Source: Mangifera indica
Taxonomy: Eukaryota > Streptophyta > Magnoliopsida > Sapindales > Anacardiaceae
Reading direction: 5' to 3'
Assembly (NCBI RefSeq): GCF_011075055.1
Contig: NC_058145.1
Coordinates: 8,589,228 to 8,653,227, forward strand
Length of the DNA: 64,000 nucleotides
Shown here piece by piece: positions 23,308 to 33,624 of this stretch. Below the pieces are notes generated by a model. That model was given only the letters and a program-made list of their open reading frames with translations, did not search any database and had not been told where the DNA came from. Numbering within the stretch: position 1 is the first letter of the stretch; every line of letters starts with the position of its first letter. Position numbers and translations under genes: made by a program.

Positions 23308-25960
23308 GGCTAAAATCCAAAATTCATCATTTAATGCATCATGAAATGCTTTTGGTTCAAATTGTGAAAGAAATGCTAAATTATTACAAAGATTAAAGGA
23401 TGATCTAGTTTTAACACCTTGATTTTCCTCACCAATAATTAATTCTTTTGGATGAGCGTTTGCATACCTCCAAGCCTTAGGAAGATCTTTATCTTTATCT
23501 TTTTCATGTTCTAGCTCTTGTTTTGCTTCATCCTTATCATCATTTGGTGAATCATGAATTTCCGTTTAGTCACCATTTTTAACTTGATCATTATCAATAT
23601 CAACCTGCACACTAGTTGAAGGATTAGATTCATAAAAAATAACATGCATGGATTCCTCAACTACTAGTGTCCTTTTGTTAAACACTCTATATGCTTTGCT
23701 AGATGATGAATATCCAAGAAAAATGCCAATGTCCGATTTTGAATCAAATTTTCCTAAGTTTTCTTTTGTGTTCAAAATAAAACATTTACATCCAAAAACT
23801 TTAAAATAACCAATATTTGGTTTTTTGTTTTTCCAAAGTTCATATGGAGTTTTATCTAAAGATGGCCTTATTAAAATTTAAAACATAGCATGCGGTGTTT
23901 ACGGCTTCCACCCAAAAATATTGAGGTAAAGTTTTTTTCATTTAACATGGTTCTAGCCATCTCTTGAATTGTCCTATTCTTTCTTTCAACAACACCATTT
24001 TGTTGGGGAGTTCTAGGACAAGAGAATTGATGTTCAATACTATGCTCATCACAAAAGTTTTCGAATAAATGATTTTCAAATTCTCCCCCATGATCACTTC
24101 TAATGCAAGAAATATGCATTTCTTTTTCTTTTTGTATTTTCTTGACAAATTTTGAAAATGCATGAAGGGCTTCATTTTTTTATGCAAGAAAAAGTACCCA
24201 AGTGAATCTTGAAAAATCATCAACAACAAAAAAATATAATGTTTTCCACTTAGGCTTGCGGTTCTTGAAGGACCAAAAAGATCAATATGAAGAAGTTGTA
24301 AGGGTCTAGATGTAGAAATATGAGTTTTACTTTTAAAAGAATTTTTTGTTTGTTTACCAAATTGATATGCATCACAAATTTTATCTTTAATAAAATCTAT
24401 TTTCGGAAGACCTTTTACAAGCTCCTTCTTGGAGATTTTTGAAATCAAGTCCATGCTAGCATGACCTAATCTTCTATACCACAACCAACTATTTTCATGC
24501 AATGCGGAGAAACATAGATTTTCATGAGATGCATTTTCTACATCTATAGTGTAAACATTTCCATCTCTATTTCCTACATAACTTGTTTTTCCATCATTCA
24601 TATTTTCTATAGTGCAACTATTTGGCTCAAAAATGACTTTAAATCCTTTATCACATACTTGACTAATGCTAAGGAGATTATGCTTAAGACTATCTACCAA
24701 AAGAACATTTTCAATGATAATATGAAAGTTGTTACCAATATCTCCAATGCCAATAATTTTACCTTTCGCATTGTCTCCAAAAGTGACATGTCCTCCATTT
24801 TTCTTGCTTATTGTCGAGAAAAATGAAATATCTCCGGTCATGTGTCTTGAGCAAGCACTATTGAGGAACCATTTGCTTTTCTTCCTTTTATTTTTCGGTT
24901 CCTCATTATTTGTAATTGCCATGAAACACATGTTGGCCACTTCATTATCCTCCTTTTCGGATCCACTTTCATCGCTATCATCCCACGTAGCCTTCATTGC
25001 TTTCTTTTTCGATCTATCAATTTTGAGGAGACGGTAATCATATTTGATGTGTCCCGGCTTCTTGCATTCATAGCACACAACTTGTTCTCTCCTTTGTCTT
25101 TCTCCCCTTTCACCTTTAGAAGCATCCTTTTTTATGAAGTTTCCATTTCTTCTTAGCTTTCTATTCCTTAGAAGCTTTCCAATCTTTCTACTCAAGAGTG
25201 CAATGTCTTCATCTTCATCATTTGATGTCTCCTCTTCCTCTTCTAGGAACTTTTCTTTCTCTTTGATGGATGATTTGAAGGCGATACTCTTTTTCTTCTT
25301 CTCCACTTCTTCAATTTGTCGTTGCTTCATAGTAAACTCATGAGTAAGAAGTAAAACTAAAAGCTCTTCAAGAGGTAGAGTTTTGACCTCTTTTGCTTCT
25401 TCGATTGCCGTCACTTTGGGATCCCAAGAGGGAGGCAAACATCTAAGAAGTTTTTTGACATTTTCTTGGTTAGTATAAACTTTACCGAGATTTTTCAATT
25501 CATTCACAATAGTAATAAATCTATCAAACATGTCACTAATAGTTTCATTTTCATTCATCTTAAACAACTCATCGAGTGTGTGAGCATGCTATTTTTAGTC
25601 TCCTTGACTTGTGAAGTCCCTTCATTTGACACTATCAATAATTCCCAAATTTCTTTAGCCGAGGTACAAGCTTGTACCTTGTTAAAGTTATGTTCATTTA
25701 ATGCACAATATAACACATTCATAGCTCTAGCATTAATGGTAATATTCTTCTTATCTTGATGGGTCATTTCTTCACTAGTTTTGGGCACTTGTTTTCCATC
25801 TACTTCTTTCATAAGAACAAAAGGCCCATCTTGCACTACATCCCACAATTCATAATCATTTTAAAAAAAAATCGACATACGATTTTTCCAATGGGCATAT
25901 CCGGTGCCATCAAACAATGGCGGTCTATTAAGGGCAAACCCTTCACTAACGGTATATGAT
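23308..25960 (-). pseudogene. Copia gag, protease and integrase (broken)
   Basis: Gag starts near 25850 (WDVVQDGPFVLMKEVDGKQV, then LNEHNFNKVQACTSAKEIWE), with a frameshift near 25560, and continues as MNENETISDMFDRF...LPPSWDPKVTAIEE. The CCHC knuckle reads CYECKKPGHIKYDY, so the last cysteine is lost. The protease active site reads WFLNSACSRHMTGD, with N in place of the catalytic aspartate. The integrase zinc region (LWYRRLGHA, ICDAYQFGKQ) has lost one His and one Cys. A frameshift in an A-rich run splits the integrase core, which resumes as SDHGGEF...NGVVERKNRT (24119-23940). A stop follows at 23566-23568 before the linker to the reverse transcriptase. Confidence 0.88.
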
Positions 25961-26018
25961 TTTCCTAGGTTTATGACTATTGCTCTAAACGGTTAAGTTT
26001 ATAAGAATGAGCAACCAA

Positions 26019-26030
26019 GCTCTGATACCA
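26019..26030 (-). other. Primer-binding site (initiator-Met tRNA type)
   Basis: The minus strand reads TGGTATCAGAGC, the standard plant copia primer site complementary to the 3' end of initiator methionine tRNA. It lies 2 bp inside the LTR end (...CTTCA). Confidence 0.9.
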
Positions 26031-26032
26031 AT

Positions 26033-27463
26033 TGAAGGATCGAATAGCCTAAGAGGGGGGTGAATTAGGCAATTTTAAAACTATCTTTACCAAATTTGAG
26101 AATTAAAACAATTTATTCAAATCAAATAATGTTGCCTATTTTTAATCCAATTTATGAAAATAACTAAAATATTTCAAATAATCAATACAATCAAAATAAC
26201 ATAACATAAAGTATAAGTTTAAGGGAAGAGAAAATCAAACACACGATGTATAGTGGTTCGACTCAACCTGGCCTACATCCACTCCTCCAAGCTTTCTCCC
26301 TTGGAGTATTCCACTAATCCTTGGTTGACTAAAACCTCAACCAAGCTTTTCTTCACAACCAAAATAGCTTCCAAGGTGCTATTAACCTTTACAAATGTTA
26401 AAGCTCAATTTCTCTCACTAGAAATTTGCTAATCTCTCCAAGAGTGAACCTCACTCTTTTATAGCACGAATTTTAGTACGAAATTGAAATATGATCTCTC
26501 TCAAGAGTGTATATGAAAGTTAAAGCTTAGTACAACCCAATGCAAATGAAATTACAAAGTGTATGAGCAAGGGTTTTGATTAGATAGAGGAATTTGCAAG
26601 TGAATAGCTCAAAACTAATTTGCTCTCAAATATGTGAAAGTTCTTAGTGGCAAAAGTTCTTTTCGAACGAATTTGATTGGGTTTATATAGGGGAAAATGA
26701 GGAAAGTTACCGTTGTGCACAAAAATAGCCATTTTAGAATTCCAGAAAATGCACAATTCAGTCGATCGGATGGAATTCAGTCAATCGGATGTGACATGGC
26801 ACTTTCATGGAGCTTACGTGGCACGGAAAAATTCAAACCAAAATTCGGTCGACCGAATTTAATTCGGTTGACTGAATTTCTAAAGCCAAAATACATGGCT
26901 TCTGGACAATTCAGAAGTTGATTCGATCAGTAAAATTCAGTCGACCGAATTTTATTACATTTTACCCCCTGAATTTTCAAAAATCGTTTGACCCCTAAAA
27001 CTTTGAAAAGTGACAATTTAACCCATTTTTGAAAATTCTTTCAAAACCAACTTTAAGATATGAAAATATAGTTCACAAAACTTCATCACTTTAAAAGAAT
27101 TAATAAACTTTAGTGACAAACTTGGCTTAACCCAATAAGTTTGAAAAACGACATTTTAACCCAAAATGTAAAAGATATGAAAGTGAGTTTTCAAGTGAGT
27201 TATCCCATGCAAATAAATATTCTAATCAAAACAAATGCTCCAAATTACAAACATGTCTACCTAAACTTGAGTTTTACTTCAAATCTTCAAGAATTCTTCA
27301 CTTGAGCTTTGTCTTTCATTTTTATTTTGAAACTCCTTCAAGTACATTCGATAAATTCTTGCAATCTAAACTCACACTCAAATAAAGCCATTAGTTAATA
27401 TGTTTAGGGACATATTAGTTTGTTATCATCAAAATAAGAGCATAATGACTCATTGAGTCAACA
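26033..27463 (-). repeat. 5' LTR of the copia element
   Basis: On the minus strand it runs from TGTTGACTCAATGAGTC to ...GATCCTTCA, with TG...CA ends, 1431 bp, directly upstream of the primer site. It contains a cluster of palindromic GGTCGACC-type motifs at 26756-26960. No partner LTR is present in the window. Confidence 0.82.
26756..26960. repeat. Palindromic motif cluster in the copia LTR
   Basis: Several variants of TTCAGTCGACCGAATTT occur: TTCAGTCGATCGGAT, TTCAGTCAATCGGAT, TTCGGTCGACCGAATTT, TTCGGTTGACTGAATTT and TTCAGTCGACCGAATTT. Each is a near-perfect inverted repeat. Repeated palindromes in this part of the LTR are a described Sirevirus trait; a cis-regulatory role here is inference. 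Confidence 0.75.
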
Positions 27464-27475
27464 CATAATAGGGGG

Positions 27476-28610
27476 TTAAATGGGCTCATTAGGTGTCTCA
27501 GGACTAGCGGCCTGTATTTCAACAGGTGGCATCGCTGGAGATGTTTCATCTCTTATTGAGGGGGCTACTAAAGAGGATGAGGAGGAATGAGGATCCAATA
27601 TAATCGTGTACATAACAATGTCTGCAAACCATGGTTTAGCCTTCTTAATCGGTGATGGTTGGAGCAAGAAAGTAACATCATCCTATTTATTCAAATATAT
27701 AGTTTAACTTATTTGCAATAATCAAGGTATCAATTAACTAATTAATTAACAATCACATACATTATCACTAGTGAAAATAGTTCCCATATGAGTCTAACTA
27801 AGAACATCTCGCATATGCCACTTGAACATCCGTGGAGAAGCAAGGACATTAACCAAGTCCACCAAATCATACAGGGTGTCAATCATCTCATATATCCAAT
27901 ACCATAATGTAAACATGAATGGTTAAATTTAATTAATCTTTTTCTTGCCAATCAATATAGATAATCAACAAATATACACTTACCTAGAATGAAACAGGAA
28001 ATTCATAGATGTTATATTTATGCATGTCAGGCATTTGGCTTAAGCAGATTCTGTCACTCAACTGAGACATCGATTTGAATAACATCTCCCATACCAAAAC
28101 ACCCTAAAGATAGGAATTAAACCTATCCAAGTGATTAAATAACTGGAGATACTCTATAGATATCTTCTTTCGTTGATCATATGTAGACAATATAATAAGA
28201 CAATTTTGACGACATCAGTATTATCATCCCCATATGGCTTAGCCAAGAAAACACACTTTACATCATGTAGTACACCTTCTGACATCTCCAAAAATAGGTA
28301 TCCTTAATCTTATGTCTGAATCTACTTGGAATATATGAAAAAAGTACAATGATCCGACTGAATGATAACCCTGTCATGAGTACAAACTCGAATGGGCTGA
28401 ATCTTATGTCAACCCCAAATATCCTAAACCAAAACTCATCTTTGCTTAAGCCCCAATATAACTGTCGTAGTAGAAATGAGTGCACTAACACTCCATTGAA
28501 CTTGAAATCAAGTAATCAAAGGAGATGCCCAAAACATGCCCTTTTAAACAACCGCAACTACTCTGGTGTCAGTGTAGGGCTAATCTTTGATATGACAGTT
28601 CACTGAACAT
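27476..28610 (-). pseudogene. DUF1985-type gene fragment of a Ulp1-carrying Mutator-like element
   Basis: The minus strand from 28500 encodes VHSFLLRQLYWGLSKDEFWF, FGVDIRFSPFEFVLMTGLSF and RHKIKDTYFWRCQKVYYMM. This matches the pattern of the DUF1985 domain (RF...EF.LITGL) found beside Ulp1 proteases in plant transposons. After introns and frameshifts, 27476-27667 gives PSPIKKAKPWFADIVMYTII followed by a serine/proline-rich linker. Several stops are present. The protease domain itself lies beyond the truncation. Confidence 0.65.
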
Positions 28611-28699
28611 GACATATAACCTCTACTCAGAAGTGTCATGACTCATCGGGGATTCTTAATTCACCATCGTTATTTTTTAAATGAGAAATATCCTATAAA

Positions 28700-31020
28700 A
28701 AAATTTAAAGTTTACAAGAATTTCATTAAGAAAAAGATATAAAAACAAAGATGGAAATGATAAATATAGAAAAAAAATAGATCCAAAATTCGAAAACTAC
28801 AAATTGGAATACCTTAGAAAGATAAAAACTGGAAAATCGAATGGAAAACTACACGTTCAAAAACTTTGAAATGACAAATATCAAAAAACAAAAATAAAAT
28901 TCGAAAACTATACGGTAAAATACCCTAGAATGTCAAAAATAAAAAAACCACCTGAATTTTGAAAATTAAATGTTGAAATACCTTAGAATGACAAAAATAG
29001 AAAAATTGATTTGAAATTTGAAAAATGCATATCGAAATACTCTAAAATGACAATAATAAAAAAACTGGACAAACATTTGAAAACTACACGTCCAAAAACA
29101 TTAAAGTGATAAATATAAAAAAACAGAACTAAAATTCGAAAAATTACACTTTAAAATACCTTAGAATATCAAAAACTGAAAAATAGCTCAAAAATTCAAA
29201 AATTAAAGTCAAAATACTCTAGAATGATAAAAATAAAAAAACAAACTTGAATTTTAAAAACTAAATGTTGAAATACCTTGAAAGGACAAAAACTAAAAAA
29301 ATCGATCTAAAATTTGAAAAGTAAATGTCGAAAAACCCTAGAATAACAACAATCGAAAAACTACACTCCAAAACCTTAAAATAAGAAATATTAAAAAACA
29401 AAACTGAAATTCAAAAACTACATGTTAAAATACTCTAGAATGTCAAAAACAGAAAAAATCGCTCGGATATTTGAAAATTACAAATCAAAATACTCTAGAA
29501 TGACAAAAATAAAAAAATTGACTTGAATTTTGAATTGAAATACTTTGGAATGACAAAAACTGAAAATTAATATAAAATTTGAAAAGTATATATCAAAATA
29601 CCCTAAAATAACAATAATAAAAAAATTGGACTAAAATTTGAAAACTGTACGTATAAAAAGGCCAAATGACTATTTCCCACCCAAAGTTTGATGTTTTCTC
29701 AAGTTTCCACCCTTTAACTATGGAAACACCAAACACTTACCTATGACCGGTTAAATTTAACAAAACCCTAACGGTGGTAAGGGTAAAATCGTCATTTTGG
29801 CTATAATATTAAAAATAAACTAAAATAGAATCTATTTTGCCCCCCTAAACTTTAAAAACTAAAATTTTCCCCTAGCCTAAGTTTTAAAAAATCGCCGTTT
29901 CACCCTAGGGTTTTGTTTTGAAATCTCTGACTCCATTGCCGACGGCCTCTCCCTCTCGAAGCTTCCTCTCCTTCTGGCGAACTCTTTCCTCCCATTTGGA
30001 CGTCTGATGGGAGTCGAAGAAGCTATGGAAGATGAAGAACTTCGTCGGGGAAGACGAAGTTCTTCCTCTTCCCAGTCGTTGTCGTCTGGGAAGACAAGAC
30101 GATCGTCTTCCCAAACGATGAAGACGAGATCGATCGATCTCATCTTTGTCGTCTGGGAAGACGATTTCTCTCCACGTTGGATGTGTAGTGCAAGAGTTAA
30201 GGGCGGCCTTCGGTGGAAGAAATCGTCGGGAGGGGAAGACAGTCGGTGATGGCACTGGAGAAAGTGAAAGGGTTTGGAAATAAACCCTAGGGGGGGAAAT
30301 GTAATCTGTTCAAACTTAGCTTAGGGAAAAAATGTTATTTTTTAAACTTTTAGGGGGAAAATGAGATTAAATTTACCACCGTTAGGGTTTTGTTAAATCT
30401 AATTGGCCATTGGTGGGTGTTTGATGTTTCCATAGTTAAAGGGTGGAAACTTGAGAAAACATCAAACCTTGGGTGGGAAATAGTCGTTTGGCCGTATAAA
30501 AACTTTAAAATGACAAATATCAGAAAATAGAACTGAAATTTAAAAACTAGAGGTTAAAATACCTTTGAATGTCAAAAATGAAAAAATTGATCGAGAATTT
30601 GAAAATTACAAGTCCAAAGAATGACAAAAATAAAAAAATATATTTGAATTTCAAAAACTATATATCAAATAACCTAAGTATGAGAGCTATAAAAAACTAA
30701 TATGAAATTCGAAAACTATATTTCGAAAAACTTTAAAATAATAAAAATAAAAAAATAGAGCTGAAATTCAAAACTATATCTTGAAAAACTCTAAAATGAA
30801 AATATAAAAAAAGGGATCGAAAATTCGAAAACTGCATGTCCAATTACCTTAAAATGACAAATACTAAAAAGTTGATCTGAAATTCAAAAAGTGCCCATCG
30901 AAACCCTTAGAAATCATAAAAATCAAAAAATCAGATTTGAAATTCGAAAACTATGTGTCCAAAAATCCTAGAATATGAAAAACATAATAAAATTAAAAAA
31001 TCATCGGTAAAACCCTAAAT
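28700..31020. repeat. A-rich minisatellite, about 58-bp unit, MULE copy 1
   Basis: Diverged tandem units of the type TRAAATTYGAAAACTACAYG / TCGAAATACCCTAGAATGAC / AAAAATAAAAAAAT repeat across about 1.5 kb (excluding the inserted MITE). The same array exists at 59600-61380, so it is part of the element. It has no coding meaning; it is not a CRISPR array because units are contiguous and drift. Confidence 0.85.
29660..30493. mobile_element. Foldback Mutator-type MITE, copy 2 (perfect 9-bp TSD)
   Basis: The perfect 9-bp repeat GTATAAAAA flanks it at 29651-29659 and 30494-30502. It starts GGCCAAATGACTATTTCCCA and ends with the inverse, ...TAGTCGTTTGGCC. The terminal inverted repeats exceed 100 bp at high identity (shared GTTTGATGTTTTCTCAAG, CCTTTAACTATGGAAACA). 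The interior holds more local hairpins, such as GAAGAACTTCGTC facing GACGAAGTTCTTC near 30035-30065. The reading frames on both strands (29877-30255) are mirror products of these inverted repeats, not genes. It sits inside the minisatellite of MULE copy 1. Confidence 0.93.
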
Positions 31021-31039
31021 TTAGAAAAACTATCAGTTT

Positions 31040-31260
31040 ACCCCCTTAACATTTTTTTGCTCTTCCACAGGTCCTAAATGTTTAAAATAATACCAATTTA
31101 ATCCCTAACATTTTCTTATTCTCCCACAGGTCCTAAATGCTTAGAACAATATCAATTTGCTCCTTAACATTTTCTCATTCTACTACAGGTCTTAAATGCT
31201 TAAAAAAATTTTAATTTGCACCCTTATTAATTCACTCTATACCACATGTCCAAAAAGTTG
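31040..31260. repeat. About 65-bp tandem repeats, MULE copy 1
   Basis: Three to four units share TTTGCTCYTTAACATTTTCT / CATTCTNCCACAGGTCCTAAATG / CTTAGAA. A matching block lies at 61390-61560 in copy 2. Confidence 0.75.
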
Positions 31261-32048
31261 AAAAAATCACAATTTGACCCGCATAGGGGTTCCCACATGT
31301 CTAACTGTTTAAAAAATCAACATTTCCCACCCCTCCCACATGGTTTCCACTTGTTGTACCATGGGAAAATGTTTCAAATCTTGCAATTTCACTCCTCGCT
31401 CGAGGTTCCCTCGTATGTCCTTCAGCATACCTATTGTTTAAAAACTTGCAGTTGCCCCTTTCCCCCGTGTCATTGATTCAACCTGGGGGATATTTCTCAA
31501 ACCTAAGAATCTTTGGGTTTGCAAAAATCCCACGAGTTGAATTTCGATTTGAAATTCAATTGATTTTTCGATCAAAATCGCAATTTTTGGCTACCATTTC
31601 AATAAAAAACAATTGTACACTAAGTTAAACACAATAGCCCTAAACTAATTTATCCAAAACAAGCAAGAATAAAGCCACAAAATCAATTGTTTAAATCGCA
31701 AAACCCTAAACTAAAAACACCCTAAATGTTACTGTAATCTATCTAATTTAAATATAAAAATGATTTAAACAAGATAAGAGATGATTTATCCATCTACTTG
31801 ATCATTTTTGTCACCGAAAATCATAAAAAATTTGGTGGAAATGTCAAAGTTGCTGCACTGTGGGAGAGTCATGGAAGCATTAGTGGGAATTTCGATTTTT
31901 TGCATGGTACCGTGAGAAAACTTTGGGTGAAGATTTGATGTTTTTTGGGTTTATATATGGGGACATTTCGATAATTTTATAGAAATGGGGTGTTTTGTTT
32001 AAGTCCAATAAAATGGAATAATTTCATTAAACCTTTGATGTTTAGGGT

Positions 32049-32589
32049 GTTTTCCTTAATTTTCCTTTTTTAAATTTGAGAGTTTAGTCTCTGCTTACTC
32101 TCAGAAGCCCCACAATCCGCCTTTGGATCCAACATATGTGACGAGTGGCTTCCCTGTCCTTGTATGCACTGCATTTGTTTGTAACATCAAAAGCAAAAGC
32201 ACGCCGAAACATTCATAATTGGTCCAAAATAAGTTTAGTAGTCTATTTTGATTATTAGTGTACACCCAAAGCACAGTCCGAGATTTCTTTTTTGCTTTTG
32301 CTGCTAAGGAGGTAATAATTGTTTCACAACAATTTTTTTAAAAAAAAAAAGCCTTACACACATGATGATTAATTGTTTACCACTGCATTGGTAAAGACTT
32401 AAAAGGCTGGTTTGATATCCAAAGTAGCATTCTCTATTATTTTTTAATATTAAATTAAAAAAATATACATTTCAAATTAGAAAATGCTATTATATGAATG
32501 TCTTTCTAATAATTCAACAAGGATAATACTGTATTTATGAGGCTGACATAGAGTAATATTCTATATATATATGAGATTGAATATTAGTT
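32049..32589. other. Unassigned spacer upstream of CDKC
   Basis: No gene is seen between the end of the Mutator-like element and the truncated MITE. There is a T/A homopolymer-rich patch near 32330-32350 and nothing else recognisable. Confidence 0.4.
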
Positions 32590-33166
32590 TCTACCTCTTA
32601 ACTTTGAAAATTTCAGTTACTCGCCTATAGACAGTTGAAGTTAATGAAATTTTATCTTCTTAAAATTTTATCTCATTATCTCCCTTAAATTTTAAAAACT
32701 AATAATTTTCTCCCCTAAACCAAGTTTTAAAAAATCATATTCTTTTCCAGGGTTTAGTTTCAATATTAGGTCACTTTCTCCACCACCATTGTCAACTATC
32801 TTTTCCTCTTAACGGTTCCCTTTCCTTTGACGGTTTGTCTCAAATAATCCCAATCCTTCAATGCCTTATGACGTCTTATGGGAGGACGAGACCTGCGATG
32901 ACACCAGAGAGAGTGATTGGATATTGAAACTAAACCCTAGGGGGGGAATATGATTTTTTAAAACTTGGTTTAGGAGAAAAAATATTAGTTTTTAAAATTT
33001 AGGAGAGGAAAAGATTAGTTTACTTTTAATATTATATATAAAATAACGATTTTATTTTTAAAATTAATAGACTTAACCGTCAATGAATGGATAAATAAGA
33101 TTTTCAAAGTTAAAAGGTGAAAATTGAAAATACAACATACTTTGGGTGGAAATAATTCTTTTGGCC
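32590..33166. mobile_element. Foldback Mutator-type MITE, copy 3 (5' end eroded)
   Basis: The right end ...CTTTGGGTGGAAATAATTCTTTTGGCC matches the family terminus. The left arm pairs with it only from CTCTTAACTTTGAAAA (about 32592), so roughly the first 45 bp are lost. The interior CCTAAACCAAGTTTTAAAAAATCATA and its inverse at 32945-32980 match the other copies. No target duplication is preserved. It ends about 360 bp upstream of the CDKC TATA box. Confidence 0.8.
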
Positions 33167-33529
33167 TTTATAAAATTACGTTTGAGAGGATATTATTCTT
33201 TTTAAGGTTAGAATAAGATGCGTATTTATGATGATTTTGAAGTAGAATTCATTTAATTTTGAACTAATTTTTGAATAAAAATATAAATAAAAATATGTTT
33301 GAGAAGTTAAGTTTAAGATAGAGCCGATATTAATTTGATAAATTAATTATATTCGTATAATGGATAAAATTAAATGTTAATTTAATTATCAGATCATACT
33401 AGACCTAGTTGGTAAATCGGAAGGACCAAAGTGGCGCTCTGTATTAATGTTTGAAAGGAGTCATGGGTTTTTTTTTTTTTTTTTGTTCACCCTAGAAATT
33501 GTTTAATTTAGTAGTTGAACAAATTTAAC

Positions 33530-33536
33530 TATAAAA
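33530..33536 (+). promoter_or_regulatory. TATA box of CDKC
   Basis: TATAAAA lies 95 bp upstream of the ATG at 33625, leaving a short leader of about 60 bp. Position and sequence fit a core promoter; start site not proven. Confidence 0.65.
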
Positions 33537-33624
33537 GGAGAGGGGATCTCTCCTGTAAGAAACAAACACCGGGAATGCAGCCTCTGCATATTCTATTTGT
33601 TACGTAAAGGAGGAGGGTGAAGTG

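Larger units (their letters stand above)
21462..27463 (-). mobile_element. Sirevirus-like Ty1/copia retrotransposon, 5' LTR plus broken polyprotein; 3' LTR missing
   Basis: Order on the minus strand: LTR (27463-26033), primer-binding site, gag, protease, integrase, reverse transcriptase and RNase H, then about 360 bp (21462-21828) without recognised coding. The 3' LTR expected below 21828 is absent; a gypsy LTR adjoins instead. Together with the half-deleted neighbouring Mutator-like element, this suggests a deletion removed the 3' end. The family call rests on the PBS, the long gag with CCHC knuckle, and palindromic motifs in the LTR. Confidence 0.82.
27464..32048 (-). mobile_element. Mutator-like element with DUF1985-type gene, copy 1 (left part missing)
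   Basis: This segment is collinear with about 58400-62291: the coding remnant (27476-28610), a long A-rich minisatellite, a C-rich 65-bp repeat block, a CATTTCAAYAAAAAACRATTGTACAC segment, and the same right terminus ...TTTGATGTTTAGGGT. The left side is cut off exactly by the copia LTR at 27463. A foldback MITE has inserted at 29660. The transposase half seen in copy 2 is not present. Confidence 0.75.

Noticed and set aside
22394..25759. Plus-strand frames of 67-127 residues over the copia element
   Set aside because: They are antisense shadows of the minus-strand gag-pol sequence.
29877..30255. Four overlapping frames on both strands rich in Ser/Arg
   Set aside because: They are mirror products of the inverted repeats of the foldback MITE flanked by a 9-bp TSD; no homologue recognised.
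28700..31020. Possible CRISPR-like array
   Set aside because: Repeats are contiguous, drift in sequence, have no unique spacers and lie in a plant transposon.
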